A stretch of 11,599 nucleotides of DNA from an uncultured Bdellovibrio sp. GTDB taxonomy: Bacteria; Bdellovibrionota; Bdellovibrionia; Bdellovibrionales; Bdellovibrionaceae. Positions within the stretch are counted from its first letter, which is position 1, and every line of letters begins with the position of its first letter. This document shows, in pieces, positions 1 through 7,729 of the stretch. The notes beneath the pieces were generated by a model that saw nothing but the letters and a program-made list of their open reading frames with translations, searched no databases and had not been told where the DNA came from. A program made the translations under genes and the position numbers. The DNA lies in NCBI GenBank assembly GCA_937871355.1, contig CALMPX010000093.1, forward strand, positions 1-11,599. The letters are read 5' to 3'.

Positions 1-147
1 CAGGAGCATTCTACTTATGAAGAAATTAGATATATAGCTACTGGCTACATAAAAAATCATGGCGTCATCATGGTGGTCCATAGTGAAGCTCAATTTGGCG
101 ATAGTGATATAATTAGAATAATTTCAGCAAGAAGGATAAAGACATGA
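1..147 (+). CDS. brnT: BrnT-family toxin, C-terminal fragment (cut by window edge)
   Basis: The first 48 codons visible are the tail of a protein that starts before the window. The residues include HSTYEEIRYIATG, then MVVHSE, then DIIRIISARR, ending RIKT and TGA at 145-147. This order (H-S-T-x-E-E-x-R, a hydrophobic VVH strand, then IRIISAR) is the conserved C-terminal half of BrnT toxins, small ribonucleases with a RelE-like fold that stop growth by cutting RNA. The N-terminal half lies outside the window, so intactness cannot be judged. Its stop overlaps the start of the next gene (ATGA at 144-147), the usual toxin-first BrnT-BrnA arrangement with translational coupling. The gene is normally repressed by the antitoxin binding upstream, but that region is not visible here. 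Confidence 0.85.
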   Translation, partial: QEHSTYEEIRYIATGYIKNHGVIMVVHSEAQFGDSDIIRIISARRIKT

Positions 148-410
148 AACATAAAAACATAAAAGAGGCCATGAAGACGGCGAAGGCAACAGGAAAACCT
201 CAGAGACTTGCGGCTCAAGATATGAGTGATATTAAAATAAATATCGGCATTAGACTTGATCTTAATGTGCTCTCTGGTATTAAAGCTGAGGCTGAAAAAA
301 AAGCTTTGCCATATCAGACATTAATAAATTCGATTTTGAAGCAGCATTTAGATGCTCCTGATTTAATAGCACGTATAGAAGCTCTAGAGCGCTCAAACAA
401 GGCGGGTTAA
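144..410 (+). CDS. brnA: BrnA/CopG-like ribbon-helix-helix antitoxin
   Basis: This 88-residue protein should neutralise the BrnT toxin encoded just upstream and repress the operon as a DNA-binding dimer. Residues 31-70 form the ribbon-helix-helix core: a strand KINIGIRLDLNVL, a helix KAEAEKKA, then the LPYQTLINSILKQHL turn and helix typical of antitoxins of BrnT-like toxins. Residues 1-28 are basic and probably flexible, and residues 71-88 add a short acidic helix. The ATG at 144 overlaps the toxin stop, and a Shine-Dalgarno AAGGA sits at 132-136 inside the toxin gene, so the start is well supported. The stop at 408-410 overlaps the next ATG. The call as BrnT partner is firm; whether it is closer to BrnA or to a generic CopG antitoxin is less clear. 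Confidence 0.85.
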   Translation: MKHKNIKEAMKTAKATGKPQRLAAQDMSDIKINIGIRLDLNVLSGIKAEAEKKALPYQTLINSILKQHLDAPDLIARIEALERSNKAG

Positions 411-718
411 TGTCTGACGATTATTACTTCACACCAGCCAGTGAATCTCATAAAAAAATCGAAAAAGCCAAAGCCAAAGAATTGCGTGAATCGGTGTGGT
501 GGAAACAATTAGTCGGTAAAGGCACCTGTTATCACTGTGAGCAAAAATTCAAAGCTTCAGAGCTTACGATGGATCATCTTATACCGATCGCTCGCGGTGG
601 AAAATCCGATAAGAAAAACTGTGTTCCTTCATGCAAGGACTGTAACACCAAAAAAGGCTATAAAACTCGAGCGGAAATGGCCATAGATGAACTTAAGAAA
701 AATCAATCTGAAGAATAA
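410..718 (+). CDS. Small HNH endonuclease-fold protein
   Basis: This 102-residue protein has a classic zinc-containing HNH (beta-beta-alpha metal) nuclease domain. The first zinc pair is C40-x-x-C43 (CYHC). The catalytic DH is at 55-56, within the segment MDHLIPIARGG. The second half carries N70, the pair C75-x-x-C78 and N79 (SCKDCNTKKG). All expected metal and zinc residues are present, so it should be an active DNA nuclease. Residues 1-37 are charged with a WW pair at 30-31, and residues 84-102 are a lysine-rich tail. Its ATG overlaps the antitoxin stop (TAATG at 408-412), so it is probably translated with the toxin-antitoxin pair. Members of this group include stand-alone McrA-like and phage or mobile-element nucleases. 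The target is unknown, and linkage to BrnT-BrnA does not establish a shared function. Confidence 0.85.
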   Translation: MSDDYYFTPASESHKKIEKAKAKELRESVWWKQLVGKGTCYHCEQKFKASELTMDHLIPIARGGKSDKKNCVPSCKDCNTKKGYKTRAEMAIDELKKNQSEE

Positions 719-745
719 TTTTATACACCTTCGTAAATCGTGAAT

Positions 746-778
746 CTAATCCTAATTTTAACGAAAAATAAGGTTTAG
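746..778 (+). terminator. Probable hairpin terminator after the toxin-antitoxin-HNH genes
   Basis: An imperfect inverted repeat lies 27 bases after the HNH stop. The left arm is CTAA-t-CCT-a-ATTTT (746-759), the loop AACGA (760-764), and the right arm AAAAT-a-AGG-t-TTAG (765-778), pairing over 12 positions with two mismatches. TTTT follows at 779-782. The stem is AT-rich and the T run short, so it would be a weak terminator for the plus-strand genes. It lies between convergent genes, so it may also help end the minus-strand transcript. Confidence 0.4.
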
Positions 779-829
779 TTTTACGACAAAGACGAGTGTC
801 TTTACTTCTTAAAGCAGAACAATTTTTGA

Positions 830-2227
830 TTACAAAAGCGTTTTTGCTTCTTCAATAGTTTTATTTAATTTTTTAATGTAATTTGCACTACGTACTTGAA
901 GCCCCTCGGGCTTTTTAAATTCGCTAGAGAATTTCTCTGATTGTTCAATGGCTGTTTTAAGTAAAACTTTCGCTGTATCATCTTTTTTCTCTTTGATTTC
1001 AGCCATGGCTACTTTTAAAGCCCGTTCTTGGCAGCGAATTTTATTGTCGCCGTAAGCAAATTCCATGGCTTTTTCGATGTAGCTTCGAGCTTGATCGAAT
1101 TTTTTCATTTCAACAGCCATGTTAGCTGCCGGGTAATAGAAGGTAAATTCTGTTGGATATTTTGCAATCATTCGATCATAAACATCTTGTGCTTTCTTAA
1201 AGTTTCCCGCTTTTTGTAAATAGTAGGTATAGGATAGATTTAATGATCTTGAATCTTCTCCGTATTTTTTAAGAAGTTTCTCAAAAGATTCCACCGTCAT
1301 ATCCGTATAGACTTTTTTAAGCGAGGTATTGCCATCGTGCTCCGCCAGATCAATTCCCATGGCGTAAATGTCAGCTTCGGTGAAACCATCATTATCGATA
1401 TATAAAGTGGAAGGGTTTACTCGTGATAGCAATTCATCCAAGACTTCTTTTGAGGGTTGAATTTCAAACTGTCCCACTAAAGTCAAAACGGGCATTTTTT
1501 TACGATCAGATTGGATATCGTCTAAGATTTTTTTCGACGTTTTATTCTTAAGAATATCTTTATCATCATGACTTTGAGCTTTGATTTGTGTGAGCTTAAA
1601 ATCTAAATTTTCTGGTTCTAGTGCAAGTGCGGCCTGGGTGAGCGAGATAACTTTTTTGTAATCTTGCGCTTCGTCGGCTTGCTCGATCGATTTTTTAATG
1701 AGAGCCATGATCTTTTCCTGATTCGATTTTCCATCGGAATTCAAAGCTTCATTCATTTTCGCCGTAATGACATTCGTCGGATAATATCCGACGATGCGAT
1801 CAATTTCATTTCCAGCCTGATGATCTTCAACTTGAGCCATTATAATTGTCGGGTATCCACCAACATTATATTTCGACTTTAAAACCCATGATTTTTCATT
1901 GTCCGCGTCCATTTTTAACAGAACAAACTTCTTGGCCGCCTGTTTAAACTCTGCCTGAGAGAAAACCAATTCATCTAATTGATTACAAGGTGGGCACCAG
2001 ATTCCAAAAAAATCGATGAGGATGGGTTTTTTCAATTTTGTCGCTTCTTTAAGCGCTTCATCTTCCTCATTGACCCAGAAACCGTGAGCATTTTTTTTAG
2101 CTACGGATTTTTGAGTCGTTTTCAGAGAGGGATTGCTCTTCACTGAGACAGCTGAAAAAACCGAAAAAGAGGTCAAAAATGATATTAAAATGATGCTAAA
2201 AAGGGGGTAAAATCGTGTGTTTTTCAT
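830..2227 (-). CDS. Exported thioredoxin-fold protein with TPR-like C-terminal half
   Basis: This is a 465-residue protein. Residues 1-26 are a Sec signal peptide (KNTR, a hydrophobic core, then FSVFSA), so it acts in the periplasm or envelope. Residues 48-160 form a thioredoxin domain like that of DsbD C-terminal domains. The redox motif is W77-C78-P-P-C81, the strand before it is KPILIDFFG, and the cis-proline is P126 (GGYPT). Both cysteines are present, so it should do thiol-disulfide exchange. Residues about 180-430 are helical. The clearest TPR-like part, about 328-430, includes KKAQDVYDRMIAKYP and FDQARSYIEKAMEFA; it probably holds partner proteins. The start is ATG at 2225-2227 with only a weak ribosome site. 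It stands alone, divergent from topoisomerase VI and convergent with the HNH gene. The redox client is not known. Confidence 0.85.
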   Translation of the reverse strand: MKNTRFYPLFSIILISFLTSFSVFSAVSVKSNPSLKTTQKSVAKKNAHGFWVNEEDEALKEATKLKKPILIDFFGIWCPPCNQLDELVFSQAEFKQAAKKFVLLKMDADNEKSWVLKSKYNVGGYPTIIMAQVEDHQAGNEIDRIVGYYPTNVITAKMNEALNSDGKSNQEKIMALIKKSIEQADEAQDYKKVISLTQAALALEPENLDFKLTQIKAQSHDDKDILKNKTSKKILDDIQSDRKKMPVLTLVGQFEIQPSKEVLDELLSRVNPSTLYIDNDGFTEADIYAMGIDLAEHDGNTSLKKVYTDMTVESFEKLLKKYGEDSRSLNLSYTYYLQKAGNFKKAQDVYDRMIAKYPTEFTFYYPAANMAVEMKKFDQARSYIEKAMEFAYGDNKIRCQERALKVAMAEIKEKKDDTAKVLLKTAIEQSEKFSSEFKKPEGLQVRSANYIKKLNKTIEEAKTLL

Positions 2228-2242
2228 GGCTTTATTGTTCGC

Positions 2243-2270
2243 TTGAATTGGTCATTTAGCCAACTATAAC
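2243..2270 (+). promoter_or_regulatory. Candidate sigma70-type promoter for the topoisomerase VI operon
   Basis: A -35 box TTGAAT (2243-2248, four of six matches to TTGACA), a 16-base spacer and a -10 box TATAAC (2265-2270, five of six matches to TATAAT) face the topoisomerase genes. Transcription would begin near 2277, giving a leader of about 86 bases before the TTG start at 2363. The site lies just upstream of the divergent thioredoxin-like gene. No equally good promoter was found for that gene: TTGGTT and TATAGT on the minus strand are only 14 bases apart. Confidence 0.45.
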
Positions 2271-2362
2271 GAAATGCGTCGGAACCAATGGCTTGATTTT
2301 CTTAACAAAAAACCGCTCAAATGAAAAAGTAGATATGGATTAAGACGTAAAAGAGGTTTGAG

Positions 2363-4078
2363 TTGAGCAATAAAATCACGAAAAGTAGTACGGCAGAATA
2401 CTTCGCGAAGAATCTTCAGCAGGTAGGTTTTTCATCGCCTTTAAAGGCTGTTTTAACAACTTTAAAAGAGGCTGTGGACAATTCATTAGATGCCTGTGAA
2501 CAACATGAAATTTTACCAGAATTAGAGATTCAAGTTACAAAAGTTGGGACGGGATCGACTAAAAACACGGACTTAGTCAAGATTATCGTAGAAGACAACG
2601 GTCCCGGTATCGACGCTGATGATTTAGCGAAGGTTTTCGGGGAATATTTAGCCTCTTCAAAATTCGGTAAAGGTCAGTGTTCTCGTGGACAACAAGGTAT
2701 TGGTATTTCTGCCGCAACAACGTGGGCGCAGATGACGAATGCTAAGGGTGCGCAAGTCATTTCTAAGACAAAATCGATGAAGAAAGCGATTTCGGCTCAA
2801 GTGGATGTCGATATTAAGACGAACACGGGAATCGTTAAGAATAAAGAGATGATTGAATGGAAAAAATCAAATGGAGTTCGCGTTGAATTCATTTTGGATG
2901 GTCGTATTCAATTGAATGGTGACGGCGGATTATTAACTTACATCGAAGGAACGATCCTTTTAAATCCTCACATCGCCATGAAATATAAATTAGGAGATGG
3001 CGACTGGGTCAAAGTTGAACGCGTGAGCAACGTGTCTCCAGAAATTCCAGAGGCCACTTTACCTCATCCGCATACATTTAAATTGGGTGAGTTTATCACG
3101 CATTCTCATTTATACGGAAAAATATCTTTATCTAAGTTCTTAAAAACGGGGTTTTCTCGTATTTCAGATCAAGCCATTTCTGATTTTGTTAAAAAGGGCA
3201 TGCCTAAAAATCTTTTAGAAAAACCTTTAACATCGTTAGCTGATGAAGATTTTAAAAAGGTTTTCCAAGCGATTCAAAATACTGAATTAATGGCGCCGTC
3301 GACAAAATCAGTCTTAACCGTGGGTGAAGAATCACTTTCTAAATCGATCGATCGTTTAGGCCAAGTGGATTTCTTCTCGGTGGTGACTCGTAAACCTACC
3401 ATTTGTGATTTTAAACCGGTCGTGATCGAAGTGGCTTTGGCTCGATTCATCAATCGTGGAGAAGAAGCGGCTCCGGTTCAATTACTTCGGTTTGCCAATC
3501 GTGTTCCTTTGCAATTTGATAAATCAGGTTGCGCCGTGACGTGGGCGATTGAAAGCGTGAATTGGAAATCCTACGGATTAGCACAGCCGAAAGATTCGCT
3601 TCCACAGGGACCGTACGTCTTTGCCGTTTCGGTGGTATCGCCATTTATTAAATTTAAAAATGCATCGAAAGAAACTATTGATGGATCTGAGGAATTAGTT
3701 GAAGAAATTCGCCGCGCACTGATGCAAGCGGGACAAAAACTTTCTAAACACATTCGTCACGAAGTGAAAGAAGCTGATTTAGAAAGAAAATTAGCTCATA
3801 TCGAGCAATTTGGTCCGATCTTAGTTGAAAAATTAGTGAATATCGTTGGTGCTAATGAGGCTCGTAAGAAAAAAGCCGAAGAGGGCTTAAAGAAAATCCT
3901 GGGACGCGATTCGGCCAGTGCGGTGAATGAGCTGGAAGAAGCTCAGTCAAAGTTAGCAATGCATAAAATGAAAGAAGCTAAGAAAAGTGGAGTGCCAGAA
4001 GACGAAGTTGAATTGGTGATCGAAGAAAATAAAGCCAGCAGTCAATCTTCAAAACAGACAAAAAAACCTAAGAAGTAA
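2363..4078 (+). CDS. top6B: DNA topoisomerase VI subunit B (GHKL ATPase subunit)
   Basis: This 571-residue protein is the ATP-binding half of a type IIB topoisomerase. ATP-driven dimerisation lets subunit A cut both DNA strands and pass another duplex through, relaxing supercoils and separating linked DNA. The GHKL ATPase domain is at 1-220: N-box E36-AVDN-40 (N40 binds magnesium), G1 box D78-NGPGI, and lid and G2 box RGQQGIGIS at 108-116. About 236-315 matches the helix-two-turn-helix insert. The transducer domain contains the family signature RFANRVPL (376-383), then WKSY at 401-404, whose K402 is the switch lysine contacting ATP. Residues 465-571 are a charged coiled-coil-like extension ending in a lysine-rich tail. 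The start is TTG, preceded by AAGAGG at 2351-2356 with a six-base gap. Subunit A follows 13 bases later. The assignment is firm. Confidence 0.96.
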   Translation: MSNKITKSSTAEYFAKNLQQVGFSSPLKAVLTTLKEAVDNSLDACEQHEILPELEIQVTKVGTGSTKNTDLVKIIVEDNGPGIDADDLAKVFGEYLASSKFGKGQCSRGQQGIGISAATTWAQMTNAKGAQVISKTKSMKKAISAQVDVDIKTNTGIVKNKEMIEWKKSNGVRVEFILDGRIQLNGDGGLLTYIEGTILLNPHIAMKYKLGDGDWVKVERVSNVSPEIPEATLPHPHTFKLGEFITHSHLYGKISLSKFLKTGFSRISDQAISDFVKKGMPKNLLEKPLTSLADEDFKKVFQAIQNTELMAPSTKSVLTVGEESLSKSIDRLGQVDFFSVVTRKPTICDFKPVVIEVALARFINRGEEAAPVQLLRFANRVPLQFDKSGCAVTWAIESVNWKSYGLAQPKDSLPQGPYVFAVSVVSPFIKFKNASKETIDGSEELVEEIRRALMQAGQKLSKHIRHEVKEADLERKLAHIEQFGPILVEKLVNIVGANEARKKKAEEGLKKILGRDSASAVNELEEAQSKLAMHKMKEAKKSGVPEDEVELVIEENKASSQSSKQTKKPKK

Positions 4079-4091
4079 TTAAAGGAATCCC

Positions 4092-5252
4092 ATGTCATTA
4101 TTAAGAGTCAGAGAATTAAAATTAGACATTCCTAAAGAGGCTAAGAATTTAGCTGAAAGAATGTTAAAAGACTTAGAAAATTCAAAACGTCCTTATTTAG
4201 AAGCGGTCAAGACGTCTCTAGATAATTCTGAATACAGCGCAAAAGTAGGATACTTAACCCCAGGAGATAAAGTCGTACGAACGGAATTGAATGTTTCCTC
4301 TGTTCAAAAACTTGCGCGCGTTTTATTTATTTTGGAAATTTTATTAAGAAATATCAAAGTGGGAGCGGTGAATACAAAAAGGGAGCTTTACTACATTTGT
4401 AAAGGTACCATTAAGGGAAGTACTCGTTACAAACCTTTGGACTTTGAAGATCAAAATGAGTCCGATTCGATCATTGATTTTATTGGTGATATGCTCGAAG
4501 TCTATCGTGAAGAACTGAATTGTTTTGCCAATGATCGTGGTGGACAAACTTATTCTCAACAATTGGTGGTTACAGAGACGCTAAATGACGGCGATAAAGC
4601 CACCATCGATTTATCAACACTAGGAACTTCTCCATTTCAACCTAAAAACAAACCTCAGTCTTTAAAGCTGAAAGCAAAAAAGAAAATTGATTTCTGTCTT
4701 GTGGTTGAATCTGAAGGTACGGCCGGTACTTTACAAGCCATGGGTTTTACTAAACGTAACAATTGTATTTTGATGGGTGCGCAAGGGGTTCCGTCAAATG
4801 GTGTACGAGGCTGGTGTAAATTAATAGAAAACCAATTAGATGTTCCGATGTATTTCTTCGGAGATCTGGATGCCTACACGATTCAAAATATCTTCCGTAC
4901 TTTAAAAGCCGGATCGGCCGCATCGCTGATTCGTAATAGTGATTTTAGTGCACCGAATGTCAGATTCCTTGGGGTTTTACCCGGAGATATCAAAAAATAT
5001 GATCTTCATACTTACAAAGTGAAGGAATCAGATGCCGGCGATGCGCGGGCTTTGAAAAAAGCCAAAGATGCTTTAGAAAATGATCCGTTTTTTAAAGATA
5101 AGAAAAATAAAGACTTATCTGATATTTTACGTTGGTTGATTAAAGAAAAAGTTCGTTGTGAACAGCAAAGTTATTTCTCAGTTGATCCGAATGATCCGAT
5201 CAAAACTGAAAAAATCATTTTGGAAAAAATCCGTAAGGGTGACTACGTTTAA
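4092..5252 (+). CDS. top6A: DNA topoisomerase VI subunit A (Spo11-like cleaving subunit)
   Basis: This 386-residue protein is the DNA-cleaving half of topoisomerase VI and a relative of the meiotic protein Spo11. The winged-helix (5Y-CAP) domain spans about 65-170 and carries the motif TKRELYY at 95-101. Y101, the second tyrosine, corresponds to the residue that forms the covalent 5' DNA bond. The Toprim domain begins near 199: E206 in LVVESEG, and the acidic pair D258-x-D260 in FFGDLDAY, which bind magnesium. GAQGVPSNGVRG (229-240) matches the segment between them. All catalytic residues are present and the length fits archaeal subunits (about 350-390). The ATG has AAAGGA at 4081-4086. It lies 13 bases after subunit B and 5 bases before the hydrolase gene, so all are likely on one mRNA. 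Confidence 0.96.
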   Translation: MSLLRVRELKLDIPKEAKNLAERMLKDLENSKRPYLEAVKTSLDNSEYSAKVGYLTPGDKVVRTELNVSSVQKLARVLFILEILLRNIKVGAVNTKRELYYICKGTIKGSTRYKPLDFEDQNESDSIIDFIGDMLEVYREELNCFANDRGGQTYSQQLVVTETLNDGDKATIDLSTLGTSPFQPKNKPQSLKLKAKKKIDFCLVVESEGTAGTLQAMGFTKRNNCILMGAQGVPSNGVRGWCKLIENQLDVPMYFFGDLDAYTIQNIFRTLKAGSAASLIRNSDFSAPNVRFLGVLPGDIKKYDLHTYKVKESDAGDARALKKAKDALENDPFFKDKKNKDLSDILRWLIKEKVRCEQQSYFSVDPNDPIKTEKIILEKIRKGDYV

Positions 5253-5257
5253 TTGAG

Positions 5258-6070
5258 ATGATTAAGTTTCTCTATTACAGTTCATTTTTATTTCCCACTT
5301 TGGCGGCTCGTAAAGCCTTGAGTCTTTTTTTAAAACCAAAAAAATATCAAAGACCAGCAGCGGAAGAAGTTTGGTATGGGTCGGCACGGAAGCGAAAATT
5401 GAGCAATGGCTTAGCTATTAATGAGTGGGGCTTTGAGGGAAATCCAAAAGTGTTGTTGACCCACGGCTGGGAAGGTCGTGGTTCTCAAATGGGGGCCTTT
5501 GCTGAGCCGTTGGTGAATGAAGGCTATCACGTAATCGCCTTAGATGGTCCGGCTCATGGTGAGTCTCCTGGCGACGAGACCAATGCTGGAATTTATTCGC
5601 GGGCATTAGCTTCAACCCAACAAGAGTTAGGTGCGGTGAAAGTCAGCATTGGCCATTCGTTTGGCGGAGGCTGTTCTGTTTTGGCCACTCACTTAGGTAT
5701 GAAGGTAGAAAAATTGATTACGATTTCTAGTCCCTCCGATTACACCAAAGTTGTTCAAAACTTTTTAGATTTTGTTAAGTTAAGTCCATGGTCTGAAAGA
5801 GTTTTCCACCGAATCCTCGCTTTAAAAGCTCAGGTTCGCTTACAAGATATTAATATTTCTAACTTGGGAAGCTCTTTAAATATTCCCATTTTAGTTATTC
5901 ACGATAAAACAGATAAAGAAGTTCCCTTTAAAAATGCTTTAAATTTGCATGAAGCTTGGCCTCAGTCTGAACTTTTGATGACAGAAGGCTTAGGACATCG
6001 TCGTATTCTAAAAGATCAAGCTGTGATTGAACGAGTCGTTCAGTTCATTAAAAGTGAGTCAAATAAATGA
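5258..6070 (+). CDS. Alpha/beta-hydrolase fold protein
   Basis: This 270-residue serine hydrolase is of the esterase/lipase-like alpha/beta superfamily. The oxyanion region is LLTHGWEGRG (66-75), followed by ALDGPAHGES (94-103). The nucleophile elbow is G132-H-S134-F-G, with S134 the catalytic serine. The acid is most likely D219 (HDKTDKEVPF) and the base H247 (GLGHRR), so the triad is complete. Residues 1-25 are hydrophobic with FLYYSSFLFPTLAARKA, which could be a membrane-associating helix; no clear cleavage site is seen. The substrate cannot be told from the sequence. The ATG lies 5 bases after the subunit A stop with little ribosome site (TTGAG), suggesting coupled translation. Its stop overlaps the next gene by four bases. 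A link to DNA topology is not evident. Confidence 0.85.
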   Translation: MIKFLYYSSFLFPTLAARKALSLFLKPKKYQRPAAEEVWYGSARKRKLSNGLAINEWGFEGNPKVLLTHGWEGRGSQMGAFAEPLVNEGYHVIALDGPAHGESPGDETNAGIYSRALASTQQELGAVKVSIGHSFGGGCSVLATHLGMKVEKLITISSPSDYTKVVQNFLDFVKLSPWSERVFHRILALKAQVRLQDINISNLGSSLNIPILVIHDKTDKEVPFKNALNLHEAWPQSELLMTEGLGHRRILKDQAVIERVVQFIKSESNK

Positions 6071-6438
6071 GTAAAAAGACTTTAGTTATCCTAGTCATGT
6101 TAGCCATGGTTTTTGTGGTTGTTTTGAAAATAGGATTGCTTTTTAGTACCAATAAAGAAGTTAAATTAGGAGAAGCCACGGCTGTAACTTCGAGTTTACC
6201 TCCAGAGTTAGAAGTTTTGAAAAATAAAATCATTGATAGCAGTTTGACGGATGAGGAACGTATTGTTGCTGTTGATGCGATGACTCGTTTTGCTGATAAA
6301 GATTTAGCGATCGTGACCTTAGAAAAATTAGAAGAAACGCAAAAAACAACGGCACTTGGTGATCGTATGCGTCGCGCGGTGGTTTCTTTGCGTTTTAATA
6401 AACCGATGGAACAATTGAAAAAAAATGAAAAACCATAG
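6067..6438 (+). CDS. Small single-pass membrane protein of unknown function
   Basis: This 123-residue protein is not recognised. Residues 5-27 are strongly hydrophobic (LVILVMLAMVFVVVLKIGLL) after a short KK-containing start, so it is an N-terminal membrane anchor or uncleaved signal segment. Residues 44-115 are a helical soluble part with SLTDEERIVAVDAMTRFADKD and LEKLEETQ, roughly the spacing of HEAT-like helices, followed by a basic end (RMRRAVVSLRFNKP). The soluble part is probably periplasmic. The ATG overlaps the hydrolase stop (ATGA at 6067-6070), so it is translated with that gene and is the last gene of the operon. It is convergent with the isomerase gene, with only 13 bases between the two stops. 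Confidence 0.75.
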   Translation: MSKKTLVILVMLAMVFVVVLKIGLLFSTNKEVKLGEATAVTSSLPPELEVLKNKIIDSSLTDEERIVAVDAMTRFADKDLAIVTLEKLEETQKTTALGDRMRRAVVSLRFNKPMEQLKKNEKP

Positions 6439-6451
6439 AGCTTATAAATTC

Positions 6452-7681
6452 TCAAAATCTTTGGGATTGAAGCTTTTCTAAAGTTTTATTTTTACCGGCT
6501 TGTACCCCAGGTTGATCAAAAGCGTTGATATCGTGGTACTCACCAATCAATGAAACGATTATTTGGAAATACATAAATAAATAGCCTAAATTTTTTTCAT
6601 CAAGTTTTTCAATTTCGAGGGTGAGTTGTGGAATGCCATTATCCAGAAGGGCCTCTGCCGTACCCTGTGCTTGCGCCTCAATGAGCGTACCAAATTTTTT
6701 ATTTAAAAGTGGTGTGGTCTCATCGAAATAGGATCTATTGAGGGTGTAATTATATTTTTCAATATGATTGAACCTGAAGAAAGTAATAAATTTATTTTTT
6801 TCGCCATCCATAACTTGCTGTAAAATGGAATGCTGATCGCTTGATCCAATGGCTATCATAGGTGTGCTAAAAGGATTCGCGACTGCATTTTGCCGAGTCA
6901 TTTTTTTACCCAACGATTCGGCCCAGAGTTGTTGAAGCCACCCGCCGAACCAGCGCATGGAAGAGTTGTAAAACCAAAAAAGGCTTATGTTTTTATGATC
7001 TTCAAATGAACTTAAATATTGTTCAGTAATTTTAAGAACGGCTTCTTCGTCTTTGAGAGCTAAGATTGCACCCTGCTTAATCGATTCGATATTTAATCCA
7101 CAGAGTCTGGCAATTAACATGCCTGCAGGACTCAGAAACGAAAATCGCCCACCGACGTCGACGGGAATTTCAAGGCAGGGTCTTTCATGTTTTTGAGCCA
7201 GATTGTAAAGGGGGTTATTTTTTTGTTCCGTAATATAAAAAGAGCTTTTCCATAAATTGATATTTTTTTCTTCGAGAAATTGGTTTAAGAAGTTGATCAA
7301 GGCTAAAACTTCTATAGTATTTCCTGATTTTGAAATAAAAATCCAAGCTGTTTTCTCAAGAGAATTAATATGAGACATAGTTCGAATAATTTCGTTGATG
7401 TCGACGTTGTCCAAAAAAGAAATATTTTTAGTATGAGTTATTTCAACTAAGGCGCGGGCACTCATAGAACTTCCGCCAAAACCGATGATAACCACGTGTT
7501 CAAATTGAGACTGAATTTTATGAGCTAATTGTTCTGAAGAGTCCCAAAGATTTTTTCTATTCACGAGATCGAGGTATCCTAAATCCGGTCGTGACAAAAG
7601 TGTTTGAAGATCTTGTGCTAGTCGGTTTGTATTAACCGCAGTCGGCGAAGATTTGTACGGCAAGTTGAGTATTTTAATCAT
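6452..7681 (-). CDS. pgi: Glucose-6-phosphate isomerase (short form)
   Basis: This 409-residue cytoplasmic enzyme interconverts glucose 6-phosphate and fructose 6-phosphate in glycolysis and gluconeogenesis. The two sugar-isomerase (SIS) folds are clear. IIGFGGSSMSARA (65-77) and FISKSGNTIEV (115-125) bind the phosphate, and GGRFSFLSPAGML (177-189) follows. The family signature QLWAESLGK (251-259) contains catalytic E255. DQHSILQQVMDG (282-293) contains H284, which opens the ring, and GVQAGK (392-397) contains K397. All active-site residues are present. It is shorter than the E. coli type (about 550 residues) and somewhat shorter than the Gram-positive type (about 450). It is the last gene of a minus-strand run, 48 bases after the radical SAM stop. 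The ATG at 7679-7681 has no obvious ribosome site. Confidence 0.93.
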   Translation of the reverse strand: MIKILNLPYKSSPTAVNTNRLAQDLQTLLSRPDLGYLDLVNRKNLWDSSEQLAHKIQSQFEHVVIIGFGGSSMSARALVEITHTKNISFLDNVDINEIIRTMSHINSLEKTAWIFISKSGNTIEVLALINFLNQFLEEKNINLWKSSFYITEQKNNPLYNLAQKHERPCLEIPVDVGGRFSFLSPAGMLIARLCGLNIESIKQGAILALKDEEAVLKITEQYLSSFEDHKNISLFWFYNSSMRWFGGWLQQLWAESLGKKMTRQNAVANPFSTPMIAIGSSDQHSILQQVMDGEKNKFITFFRFNHIEKYNYTLNRSYFDETTPLLNKKFGTLIEAQAQGTAEALLDNGIPQLTLEIEKLDEKNLGYLFMYFQIIVSLIGEYHDINAFDQPGVQAGKNKTLEKLQSQRF

Positions 7682-7729
7682 ACTTTGTCTTAGCTTAATT
7701 GGCTTGGTTTTGCATTAGATTTCAAGCTA

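Noticed and set aside
788..803. AAAGAC-GAGT-GTCTTT hairpin between the convergent genes
   Set aside because: The stem is a perfect six base pairs but GC-poor, with no T run on either side, so calling it a terminator is not supported.
6048..6455. Open frame of 135 codons on the minus strand
   Set aside because: It lies almost wholly antisense to the small membrane protein, which has a clear membrane segment and a four-base overlap with the hydrolase gene. The antisense product is serine-rich with no recognisable features.
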